Positions 43,188-52,194 of a stretch of 64,000 nucleotides of DNA are shown here, in pieces; position 1 is the stretch's first letter, and each line of letters begins with the position of its first letter. This DNA is from Paenibacillus sp. 1781tsa1 (GTDB taxonomy: Bacteria > Bacillota > Bacilli > Paenibacillales > Paenibacillaceae). The notes under the pieces are model-generated. The model ran no database searches and had not been told where the DNA came from. It worked only from the letters and a program-made list of their open reading frames with translations. The stretch spans positions 3,658,001-3,722,000 of the forward strand of contig NZ_JAMYWY010000001.1 in assembly GCF_024159265.1 (NCBI RefSeq), written 5' to 3'. A program made the position numbers and the translations under genes.

Positions 43188-45518
43188 ATGAACGATTTTA
43201 CTATGTGGTATTCAACCCCTGCAGCGGATTGGTCTCAAGGCTTGCCGCTGGGCAATGGAAGAATAGGGGCAGTTGTTATGGCGTCATCGCATCGTGAGGT
43301 ATGGAGTATGAGCGAGGTTACCTTCTGGTCGGGGCGGATTGACCCGGAGCATCCTTCTGAAGGAGGCAAGGCTGCACTGGAAGAGATGCGCAGCTATTTC
43401 TTCTCCGGCGATTATGATGAAGGAGATCGACTTGCCAAACAACATTTGCAGCCAAAGAAGCGTAATTTCGGCACCCATCTTGGATTATGTGATGTTGTTA
43501 TTGATTTTGGGAAGAAGAATTCGAGTTCTGATGAAGTTGGAAGCTTCCAACGTGAGCTGGATCTTACTCATGCGTTGGCCGGGGCTTTCTGGAAGGATGA
43601 TGACATGACGATTCTTCGTGAAGTTTTCGCTTCTCACGCCGATGATATAGTGGCCTCCCGAATTTGGAGCGATGCTCCGGGTGGCGTATCCTTTACACTT
43701 GGTTTGCAGGCAGGCACGGAATCTTTCAAGGTTATAGCCTTAGATGATAACACGCTTGAATTCCAAGGACAGGCAACGGAAAATGTACATAGTGATGGGA
43801 CTTGCGGCGTATGGGCCAAGGGTTTGCTCAAGTTGGTTATATCCGGAGGGACTGTCGCAAGTAGAGATGATCGATTGACTGTGACCGGAGCGGATGAGGC
43901 ATGGATTTATTTTAGTGTGAGCACAGATTATCGCCGTACAGATCAGGAGTGGGAAACAGAGAACGAGTCTACGCTGATGAGGGCTTTAGAGAAGGGTTAT
44001 GCCTTGCTGAGGGAGGATCATATCCGTGATTACGGTGATCAATATGACAAGGTAGATATTCAGTTGGGGCACAAGGGGAAATCCGGTCTGGCTACAGACC
44101 AACGCATTCGTTTGTTGGAACAGGGTGAGGGGATTGAAGATCCGCAGCTGTTTGCATTATTTTTTCAATATGGACGGTATCTGACCATTGCGGGCTCTCG
44201 TGAGAACTCACCGCTGCCACTTCATCTCCAGGGAATCTGGAATGACGGTGAAGCGTGTCGAATGGGCTGGAGCTGTGATTATCACCTTGATGTGAACACC
44301 CAGATGAATTATTACCCCACAGAGATTACGAATCTTGGAGAGAGCCATCTTCCGTTATTTCGGTATGTTGAGGACCTGGCACAGGCGGGCAGGGAAACGG
44401 CTCGTAATGTATATGGATGCGAAGGTTGGATCGCTCATGTCTTCTCCAATGTATGGGGCTTTACGTTGCCTGGGTGGGAGACCTCATGGGGGCTGAACGT
44501 TACAGGTGGATTATGGCTGGCTACACACCTGATTGAGCATTATGAGTATAGTCAGGATCGTGTTTTCCTAGAGAATGTGGCCTATCCTGTACTTAAGGAA
44601 TCCGCGGCCTTCTATCTGGACTACATGTGTGAGCATCCTCGGAACGGTTGGCTGGTGACGGGTCCTTCTAATTCGCCGGAGAATCATTTTTATCCCGATA
44701 ATTCGAGAGAGGCGGCACAGCAGCTGTCTATGGGAACAACAATGGACCAGATGCTGGTGCGCAGGCTCTTCGAATTTTGTCTTCATTCAGTTGAACTTTT
44801 GAATAAAGACGAGGAACTCGGACGCAAGCTGGAAGAAGCAATCAGCAAGCTTCCACCTCTACAGATCGGCAAGAAAGGCCAGTTACAGGAGTGGCTGGAA
44901 GATTATGAAGAGGTGCAGCCGGAGCATCGGCATTTGTCTCATATGTATGCGCTGTATCCGGACAATCAGATTACACCTGACCATACACCGGAACTCAGTG
45001 CGGCAGCACGAGTAACGCTGGAGAACCGCATGGTCCAGGAAGAGCTGGAGGATGTTGAATTTACAGCTGCTGTGTTTGGACTGGGTTTTGCGAGATTGCA
45101 CGATGGGGAGACGGCATATAAACACCTCTCACATTTGATCGGCGGCCTGTGCTTTGATAATCTATTCACCTATTCCAAATCCGGAATTGCTGGAGCTGAG
45201 AGTAATATTTTTGTCGTTGATGGAAATTTCGGCGGTACAGCTGTCGTAGCGGAGATGTTGCTGCAAAGTTATGCGGGCGAGATTCACCTTCTGCCAGCGC
45301 TTCCACAGGCATGGAGCACCGGCTCGATAACCGGGTTGAGAGCAAAAGGAAATGCCGAGGTTGACATCGTTTGGGAGAATGGAAGGCCGACCTCTACGAA
45401 CATTCACACTTTCTCGCCGGAAACATTCACCATTTGTTGGGGCAACCATAGAACGATCCTTCATGCCGAAGCAGGCGAAAGTTACTATTTCAATAGCGAG
45501 CTGGAGTTGGTAAAATAA
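43188..45518 (+). CDS. GH95 family glycosidase (second copy, variant active site)
   Basis: 776 residues from ATG 43188, 7 nt after TGGAGG; the upstream in-frame extension overlaps a hairpin. Domains as in the first GH95 (WSQGLPLGNGRIGAVVMAS, EVTFWSG). The acid/base is E498 in SNSPENHF and the conserved Asp is in VDGNFGGTA. The catalytic Asn pair is altered: HLDVNTQMNYY has D368 where the first copy has Asn. That difference may mean another substrate (for example alpha-L-galactoside) or reduced fucosidase activity. Cytoplasmic. It follows the GH-D enzyme and precedes the locus B response regulator. Confidence 0.85.
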   Translation: MNDFTMWYSTPAADWSQGLPLGNGRIGAVVMASSHREVWSMSEVTFWSGRIDPEHPSEGGKAALEEMRSYFFSGDYDEGDRLAKQHLQPKKRNFGTHLGLCDVVIDFGKKNSSSDEVGSFQRELDLTHALAGAFWKDDDMTILREVFASHADDIVASRIWSDAPGGVSFTLGLQAGTESFKVIALDDNTLEFQGQATENVHSDGTCGVWAKGLLKLVISGGTVASRDDRLTVTGADEAWIYFSVSTDYRRTDQEWETENESTLMRALEKGYALLREDHIRDYGDQYDKVDIQLGHKGKSGLATDQRIRLLEQGEGIEDPQLFALFFQYGRYLTIAGSRENSPLPLHLQGIWNDGEACRMGWSCDYHLDVNTQMNYYPTEITNLGESHLPLFRYVEDLAQAGRETARNVYGCEGWIAHVFSNVWGFTLPGWETSWGLNVTGGLWLATHLIEHYEYSQDRVFLENVAYPVLKESAAFYLDYMCEHPRNGWLVTGPSNSPENHFYPDNSREAAQQLSMGTTMDQMLVRRLFEFCLHSVELLNKDEELGRKLEEAISKLPPLQIGKKGQLQEWLEDYEEVQPEHRHLSHMYALYPDNQITPDHTPELSAAARVTLENRMVQEELEDVEFTAAVFGLGFARLHDGETAYKHLSHLIGGLCFDNLFTYSKSGIAGAESNIFVVDGNFGGTAVVAEMLLQSYAGEIHLLPALPQAWSTGSITGLRAKGNAEVDIVWENGRPTSTNIHTFSPETFTICWGNHRTILHAEAGESYYFNSELELVK

Positions 45519-45618
45519 CGATCTATACTTGAAAATAACTTTCATTTATATGGACCATGGTCTCACGGGGGGAAAAACATATAATAGAGATAGACAGAGA
45601 CAAAGGGAGGGGACGTTG

Positions 45619-47151
45619 ATGTATAGTATTTTTTTGGTAGACGATGAAGAGCTGGGACTTGAGATGATGAGGGATTATATCCGTTGGGAAGAGATGGGTA
45701 TCTATATCATGGGAACGGCGAGTAACGGCAGGGAGGCCTTGGAGAAGATCGAGGCCACCCAGCCTGATATCGTTCTTACCGATGTTCAGATGCCGATCAT
45801 GAACGGTATTGATCTGGCGAGAAAGATACATGAGAGCTACGACTCGATCCAAGTGATGTTTCTGACCGGGCACGATGAATTTCAATATGTAAAATCGGCT
45901 ATCAACGTAGGGGCCGTGGGATATATGCTAAAACCTTTGGATTTAAATGAAATTGAAAGCGTTATCAGTAAAGTTAAACAGCGTTGTGACGAAGTTGCAA
46001 TGAAGAACCGTTCCATGGAGGCGGCCAAAGCCAATATCCTGAAGGAGTTATCTTACGAAAAAAATGAGGATCGTGCTCTTGATCTCGCTTGTAGTTTCAG
46101 CCGTCTAACCCGACAATCTGAGACCACACGATATGCAATGGCCTTGTTTAGTATCGATCCCAAGGAGGCTGAAGAGGAACAGCAAAGTCTGGAGGAATGT
46201 ACGGCTCGGCTGGTGTCTTTTCTCGATCATTTCTTCAAAGCGAAGAACCTGAAAGCGATCTTTGTGGATTACAAGGAAGGAGAGACCGGTGTATTTATGG
46301 AAGCGTCCCAACAGCCGGGACATTATGCGTGGGAAGACTTGGCGGAGGCTATTCGTAGTGCCTTGGATTTTACGGTAACGGCTGCTGTAGGCGGACAAGA
46401 GACCGAGTTATCCAACATTCACTGTCTGTATGAACAGACGCGAACCATCTTGAACGAGCGTTTCTATGAAGGTACAGGCACGATTATTCATGCGGAGAAG
46501 CTTTCGAACCAGTTTTATACAGAGCATATGCCCCCTTTTGAACAAAAGGAATGGTTTGAGGCCATTAACCGACTAGACTTTGAATGGGCTGCACAGAAGC
46601 TGCATGGGTATATTGAGGGATTGGCAACACTGCGAGTCAAGAAAAAAATCATCTGCGACTGGTCAATAGATCTCGTTAATGAGCTGCTGGAGCAGCTTCA
46701 TAAACCTGTTCCAAAGCGGGCTGAGCTGTATCATTCCATCTATAATGCACTGACTCTGCATGAGATCGAGGATCTGATTCTCGGTACTGCGGAAGATGCG
46801 GTGAGTATGCTGGGTGAGCGGTTTATGGACAAAAATGCAAAATTGATTCACAAGGTCCGCACCCTCATCGATCAGAATTACAATCAGCCGATTACCATCA
46901 ACAGCCTGTCTGATCAGGTCTATTTGTCACCGAACTATTTGAGATCCATATTTAAGGACAAAACAGGGATGACCATTCACGATTATCTGACACGCATCAG
47001 ACTGGATAAAGCCAGGGAACTGCTGGCAGATGGCTCGCTCAAGATTCACGATATCGCGCAGAACGTGGGCTATGAAAGTACATCTTATTTTATATCTCTT
47101 TTCCTGAAGACACAGGGCGTAACACCCAACGAATACAGGAAAAGTATATGA
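45619..47151 (+). CDS. AraC-type response regulator (YesN-like), locus B
   Basis: 510 residues; start at 45619 after GGGAGG. Receiver domain at 1-120 with D55 (IVLTDVQMPIMNG), middle region of about 270 residues, and C-terminal AraC helix-turn-helix pair (SDQVYLSPNYLRSIFKDKTG, split by eye; VGYESTSYFISLFLK...G.TPNEYR). Expected to be phosphorylated by the histidine kinase encoded on the other strand at 54.4-56.1 kb and to activate the locus B glycosidase and transport genes. Not adjacent to its presumed kinase, unlike locus A. A palindrome GACCATGGTC lies at 45553-45562 upstream. Confidence 0.88.
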   Translation: MYSIFLVDDEELGLEMMRDYIRWEEMGIYIMGTASNGREALEKIEATQPDIVLTDVQMPIMNGIDLARKIHESYDSIQVMFLTGHDEFQYVKSAINVGAVGYMLKPLDLNEIESVISKVKQRCDEVAMKNRSMEAAKANILKELSYEKNEDRALDLACSFSRLTRQSETTRYAMALFSIDPKEAEEEQQSLEECTARLVSFLDHFFKAKNLKAIFVDYKEGETGVFMEASQQPGHYAWEDLAEAIRSALDFTVTAAVGGQETELSNIHCLYEQTRTILNERFYEGTGTIIHAEKLSNQFYTEHMPPFEQKEWFEAINRLDFEWAAQKLHGYIEGLATLRVKKKIICDWSIDLVNELLEQLHKPVPKRAELYHSIYNALTLHEIEDLILGTAEDAVSMLGERFMDKNAKLIHKVRTLIDQNYNQPITINSLSDQVYLSPNYLRSIFKDKTGMTIHDYLTRIRLDKARELLADGSLKIHDIAQNVGYESTSYFISLFLKTQGVTPNEYRKSI

Positions 47152-47296
47152 CGATACAGGCTGTCTGGTAACGATCATGATCCTCCCGTTTTCCTTGAAC
47201 ATGATTTTGGATAGGCTCCCTCTGAGTAACCCATGATATGGCAAATGAAAGAGGCTTTCCTGTATGAATAGTAACATTGTGGTATGGAACATCCCT

Positions 47297-47339
47297 CTCC
47301 TCCTTTTTACAATTAGGCATATAGGAAAGGAAGGAGGAG
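47297..47339. repeat. Pyrimidine/purine inverted repeat in leader of surface glycosidase
   Basis: CTCCTCCTT (47297-47305) pairs with AAGGAGGAG (47331-47339). It lies in the 298-nt gap between the response regulator and the secreted enzyme, which otherwise shows only a cre-like site and the ribosome site. No T-run. Confidence 0.35.
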
Positions 47340-47361
47340 AGATGGGATTTAGCAGCTCTTT

Positions 47362-47376
47362 ATGAAAGCGATTACA
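47362..47376. promoter_or_regulatory. Candidate cre (CcpA) site before the secreted glycosidase
   Basis: ATGAAAGCGATTACA fits the consensus WTGNAANCGNWNNCW at all positions and lies 74 bp before the start codon, with a possible -10 GATAAT at 47377. A likely target of carbon catabolite repression. Confidence 0.5.
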
Positions 47377-47449
47377 GATAATGGCTGTGAACCACCGCAG
47401 GATAGGCATATGGAGACCTGACTCAATCAAAAGATAATGGAGGCATGTT

Positions 47450-50400
47450 ATGTTGGGACGGATGATGAAAAAAGGATTGGTGTGCTTAATCATTTTTTGC
47501 TTGGTAGTTGGCGGGGGCCAGTTCGTCCGAACAACTCACGCCGATGATATGAATACCTATGAAGCCGAGGCCGAGGGGAATATTTTGCTTGGTAACGCGA
47601 AAATCTCCGATAGCCCGACGGCTTCAGGCGGCAAAAAGGTCGGAGGCATGTATCAAGGCAGTTCCTTGCAATTTAACAATGTTACTGTAAGTGAGGCAGG
47701 AAATTATAAGATTTCCATTTACTACATTTCAGGTGATTCGCGGCCGTTTAATATTAGTGCGAATGGCGGGGAAAAGCAATTTGAAGAACCGCTCAAGACA
47801 GTCGACTGGGATACGGTGGGAACGTATGATGTGACTCTTCCGTTGAACGCGGGTACCAACACCATCCTGATTGATGACAACAACTGGTATTCTCCTGACA
47901 TCGACAAGATTGTGATCCGCGGTTTGGACAGTGACCACCCGGGAGAAGGGGGCGGAGACGACTGGAAGAAAAATTTGCATGGTGCAATCATTGAGGCAGA
48001 AGCAGCCGACAATATTTTGAAAGGCAATGCCAAGGTGGTGGACAGCAGTATCAGTTCAGGCGGAAAAAAAGTAACGGATATGAACAAAAACAGTTCACTG
48101 CAATTTACGAATGTAAACGTACCGGCAGATGGTACATATTTGATCCGGATATCTTATATTTCTGGTGACCAGCGACCTGTCTATATGCAGGTGAACAATG
48201 GGACGGATGAGATGATTGATCTGCCCAAAACGGCAAGCTGGAATACGGTAGGCACGTATGATGCGGAAGCTTCCCTCCATAAGGGAGTGAATACCATCAC
48301 GTTCTCGGATCATGATTGGTACTCCCCCGATTTTGACCGAATTGAAGTGATCCCGTATACGCTTAGCTATGAAGCCGAAGATTCGGGCAATACACTGACT
48401 GGTGAAGCACGCGTAACAGAGAGCCCGAATGCTTCCGGCGGCAAAAAGGTCGGCTATCTGAATGGCGGGAGCTCTTTGACGTTCAATAAAATTATAGCCC
48501 CCATGACAGGTGATTACCGCGTTAAGGTAGATTATTTTTCCGGTGATCCGCGGAGTTTCTATGTCCATGCGAATGATGGGGAAGAGCAGTTCCACGATCT
48601 GCCCAAAACCCCGGATTGGGATACGGTAGGTACGTATGATCTTACACTCCCATTAACTGAAGGCGAGAATACGATTACCTTTTCAGACAATAATGGCTAT
48701 TCTCCCGATCTGGACCGGATTATCGTAGAGCCTGCGATAGAGACAGAACCCGAAAATCCAGGTGAAGGAGATGACGATCTGGGAACACCGGGTGACTCTC
48801 AACGATACGGGGATATTACGGTGACTGATTACACGTATGGCCTTCAGGTATCGAACGGACAATACGAAGTGTCTTATAATACCCAAACTGGATTCGTCGG
48901 CTATAGCTGGGCAGAAGGGCAGAAGATGCGGGGGATTTTCAGCAGCATTAAACTTGGCGAGAGCCTTTTGGAAACCAAAGGTTATGAGAGTCATGCGAGC
49001 GGTGGAGCACCGCTGGAGATTCAGGATGGATTCGGCAAAGGCGTGGAGCTGACTTTTGTTCATACTTCCACTGGAAAACCAACCCTGAAGCAAGTCTACC
49101 GGTTTTATGAAGATCAATTGTATTTCCTCAACCGTTTGGACGCCATCAGTGATACAGACATCCAGAGTAATTACATGTCCCCAATTACCGTGAAAAATAC
49201 AGGTGGTGTGGATATCGGTGTCAGCTCGGATAACCGTGTGCTTACGGTACCTTTTGACAACGATGCCTGGATTCGCTATAAATCTCAAACGATGAACCGG
49301 GCGGATACCAGTTACGAAATGACAACGGTGTTCAATAACTCAACACGTAACGGTCTTGTGATCGGTTCAGTAACCCATGACACCTGGAAGACAGGTATTG
49401 ACTGGAAAGGCTCAGCTAATCGGTTGAATGAATTTGCTGTATATGGTGGTGCAGCCAGTGACGTTACCCGCGATACTCAGCCACATGGCAGCCTGACCGG
49501 TACTGAAATATCCTCACCTATGATTATGGTAGGCGGTTTCAGTGATTATCGTACAGGACTTGAAGAATACGGTAAAGCCAATGCGATAATCACGCCTCCC
49601 CTAGCCTTGAATCCGGAGCTGGCACAAGGTGTTCCAGTAGGTTGGAATAGCTGGGGAGCTTATGATAGCGGGCTGTCTTATCAGAACGTAGTGGATGTGT
49701 CCAATTATTTCAAGAACAATCTTAAGAAGTTCAACAATAACGGCAATGTATTCATTAATATGGATTCCTACTGGGACAATCTGAGTGATGCAGAGCTTGC
49801 CCAAGCCGTATCCGTAATTAAGAACAATGGTCAGCATGCAGGCATCTATTGGGGACCGTTTGTGTATTGGGGCAACGATATGAGCCAAAAAGTGGATGGT
49901 ACCAACGGGCAATATACGTATGGTGATATTGTGCTTAAGGATGCTGAAGGGAAACCTCTGCCTACACTGGATGGAGCATATGCACTGGATGTGACACATC
50001 CGGGGAGTCAAATGCGTATGGATTATTTTCTGGATAAGTTTAAATCACTTGGATTCACATTCATTAAACTGGATTTCCTGACCCATGGCTCACTGGAAGG
50101 CCAACACTATGACACTACCGTGACGACAGGAATCCAGGCATACAATGAAGGGATGCGTTATGTTGAAGAGCGATTGGATGGAAAAATGTTTATTAGTGCG
50201 TCCATTGCACCGATTTTTCCAAGTCAGTATGCGCATAGCAGACGGATCTCTTGTGACACCTATGGCAAAATCAATGAGACGGAGTACATGCTTAATTCAT
50301 TGACATATGGATTCTGGCAAAATGGGACGATTTATTCCTATACAGACCCAGATCATTTGGCATTAAGCAGTGCTTCAACCCTAGAGGAAGCCCGCAGCCG

Positions 50401-52027
50401 GGTGAATTCCGGTGTAATTGCCGGTACGGTGATGCTAGATTCCGATGATGTGAATGATCCGAAGGCACAGGAGTACATGACAGCATTGTACAATAACACG
50501 GATGTTCTCCAAGTGGCGCTGAAAGGCAAAGTATTCAAACCACTTGAAGGAAATACAAACGCCAACGCCGCAGATACGTTTGTTCTGAAGGAAGGCAATG
50601 ATTATTACCTTGCTGTATTTAATTACAACGGCAACAGTTCAGCAAACAAAACGATCGATCTGGGCCGCGCCGGACTGAATGATTCCAAAACCTATACTTT
50701 AAAAGACTTGTGGACAGGTGAATCTTCGTCAGCCACGGGTTCATGGTCCATCTCGCTTGGACCGGCTGCATCGAAGTTGGTTAAATTGACCGAAAAACCA
50801 GGCAATCCGGAAAATCCAGGTAATCCAGGTAATCCAGGTAATCCAAGCAACCCTGGCAACAATGACAATACCAATAATACTAGCGGAAACTCCAGCAGCA
50901 GCGCGACTCCGGAGAACGATACAGCAAAACTGGTCATTACAGCCGATATGCTGAAAGTGGACAGTGGGGCAGGGAAAGCCGTTGTGGACATCAAGGCTGG
51001 TACTCAGGAGCTACAATTGTCATCTGCTGTTTTACGCCAGCTCGGCAACCATCCACTGGAAGTGAAATCAGGCAAGCTAACCCTGCAAATTCCTTCGAGT
51101 TTGTTTCAGCAGCTATTGGATAAGTTACCAGCAGGGCAACAGGATGATAGTACAATTACCCTGAAAATGGTTCCGCTTGGCAGCAAGGCCAGGGAGGTCA
51201 TTGCCTCTGTGGAATCATCATCTCGGGCAACCGTTGCTCTTAAGGGAGAAATCTATGAATTCAGTCTTTCCGCAACAACTAAATCAGGTACAACCGAAAC
51301 ACTGTCTGTATTTGATCACCCCATTACGCTGAGCCTAGCAGCAGCTGAGGGCTTCGATCCTTCACAGGGAGGAATATATTATATTAACGAAAATGGGAAA
51401 TTGGAATTTCTCAAATCGGATTATGTGAATGGCGTATTAACAACTAAAGTGAGCCACTTCAGCAAGTATGCCGTTCTGGAACTGAATCGAACGTTTGCCG
51501 ATGTTCCGGGCAATCATTGGGCCAGCTCTGTAATCAAGGAGTTGGCAGCTAAGCTGTATGTCGAAGGCACAAACGCGGATCAATTTGAGCCAGGACGGGC
51601 AGTCACTCGCGCTGAATTCACCGCCATGCTCGTTCATTCTCTGAGACTGACCACAGCGGGAAAAGTACAATTTACAGATGTAGCGACAGATGCCTGGTAC
51701 GCGGAACCCATCTCGATTGCGACCCAAGCCGGTATTGTCAACGGCCGAAGCGCAGCCCGTTTCCAACCGGACGCACAGATTACCCGTGAAGAAATTACGG
51801 TGATGCTGATGAAAGCATACGAACTGAATGATGGGAAAGTGCCTGTTGGTTCTACAGATATCTTGTTTACCGATATGGCTCAGGTTTCTTCATGGGCAGC
51901 TGTTTCGGTGAAGGATGCAGCCCGACTAGGACTGGTCCAAGGCCAAAAACTAGGGCAGTTCCTGCCTAAAGGGATAGCTTCCCGTGCAGAGGCGGCTCAG
52001 GTCATCTATAACTTAATTTTGAAGTAG
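47450..52027 (+). CDS. Secreted, S-layer-anchored clan GH-D glycosidase with three carbohydrate-binding modules
   Basis: A 1525-residue protein; start after GGAGG. Signal peptide 1-31 (cleavage near THA). Three tandem CBM35/CBM6-like modules start near residues 37, 179 and 305 (YEAEAEGN, IEAEAADN, YEAEDSGN; each with W-D-T-V-G-T-Y-D and YSPD). The catalytic GH-D unit (about 450-1110) has nucleophile D875 in IKLDFLTHG and acid/base D936 in RRISCDTYG. Then come an Asn-Pro-Gly linker (NPGNPGNPG), a beta-rich domain (about 1150-1345) and three SLH repeats to the end (FADVPGNHWASS, FTDVATDAWYAE, FTDMAQVSSWAA). It would sit on the cell wall and cut alpha-linked residues from polymers. The catalytic part is paralogous to the cytoplasmic enzyme at 41018. 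Confidence 0.88.
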   Translation: MLGRMMKKGLVCLIIFCLVVGGGQFVRTTHADDMNTYEAEAEGNILLGNAKISDSPTASGGKKVGGMYQGSSLQFNNVTVSEAGNYKISIYYISGDSRPFNISANGGEKQFEEPLKTVDWDTVGTYDVTLPLNAGTNTILIDDNNWYSPDIDKIVIRGLDSDHPGEGGGDDWKKNLHGAIIEAEAADNILKGNAKVVDSSISSGGKKVTDMNKNSSLQFTNVNVPADGTYLIRISYISGDQRPVYMQVNNGTDEMIDLPKTASWNTVGTYDAEASLHKGVNTITFSDHDWYSPDFDRIEVIPYTLSYEAEDSGNTLTGEARVTESPNASGGKKVGYLNGGSSLTFNKIIAPMTGDYRVKVDYFSGDPRSFYVHANDGEEQFHDLPKTPDWDTVGTYDLTLPLTEGENTITFSDNNGYSPDLDRIIVEPAIETEPENPGEGDDDLGTPGDSQRYGDITVTDYTYGLQVSNGQYEVSYNTQTGFVGYSWAEGQKMRGIFSSIKLGESLLETKGYESHASGGAPLEIQDGFGKGVELTFVHTSTGKPTLKQVYRFYEDQLYFLNRLDAISDTDIQSNYMSPITVKNTGGVDIGVSSDNRVLTVPFDNDAWIRYKSQTMNRADTSYEMTTVFNNSTRNGLVIGSVTHDTWKTGIDWKGSANRLNEFAVYGGAASDVTRDTQPHGSLTGTEISSPMIMVGGFSDYRTGLEEYGKANAIITPPLALNPELAQGVPVGWNSWGAYDSGLSYQNVVDVSNYFKNNLKKFNNNGNVFINMDSYWDNLSDAELAQAVSVIKNNGQHAGIYWGPFVYWGNDMSQKVDGTNGQYTYGDIVLKDAEGKPLPTLDGAYALDVTHPGSQMRMDYFLDKFKSLGFTFIKLDFLTHGSLEGQHYDTTVTTGIQAYNEGMRYVEERLDGKMFISASIAPIFPSQYAHSRRISCDTYGKINETEYMLNSLTYGFWQNGTIYSYTDPDHLALSSASTLEEARSRVNSGVIAGTVMLDSDDVNDPKAQEYMTALYNNTDVLQVALKGKVFKPLEGNTNANAADTFVLKEGNDYYLAVFNYNGNSSANKTIDLGRAGLNDSKTYTLKDLWTGESSSATGSWSISLGPAASKLVKLTEKPGNPENPGNPGNPGNPSNPGNNDNTNNTSGNSSSSATPENDTAKLVITADMLKVDSGAGKAVVDIKAGTQELQLSSAVLRQLGNHPLEVKSGKLTLQIPSSLFQQLLDKLPAGQQDDSTITLKMVPLGSKAREVIASVESSSRATVALKGEIYEFSLSATTKSGTTETLSVFDHPITLSLAAAEGFDPSQGGIYYINENGKLEFLKSDYVNGVLTTKVSHFSKYAVLELNRTFADVPGNHWASSVIKELAAKLYVEGTNADQFEPGRAVTRAEFTAMLVHSLRLTTAGKVQFTDVATDAWYAEPISIATQAGIVNGRSAARFQPDAQITREEITVMLMKAYELNDGKVPVGSTDILFTDMAQVSSWAAVSVKDAARLGLVQGQKLGQFLPKGIASRAEAAQVIYNLILK

Positions 52028-52032
52028 GCTTT

Positions 52033-52058
52033 AAGGCTGCGAATTCAATCGCAGCCTT
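52033..52058 (+). terminator. Terminator after the S-layer-anchored glycosidase
   Basis: A perfect 10-base stem AAGGCTGCGA/TCGCAGCCTT with a 6-nt loop, followed by ATTTTC, just after the stop codon. Confidence 0.75.
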
Positions 52059-52194
52059 ATTTTCATACCTTTGAAATGACAGACGATTTCCCCTATGGAT
52101 TGTAAGAATGCGATATGGCTAATGTAACTCCTGCTTCCTACAATAATAAGTATGTTCACAACACACAGCACGAGGGTAACAGGAACTCGAAAGG

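Noticed and set aside
47152..47449. Riboswitch or T-box in the long leader of the S-layer-anchored enzyme
   Set aside because: Only a short pyrimidine/purine inverted repeat was seen; no conserved riboswitch core could be recognised.
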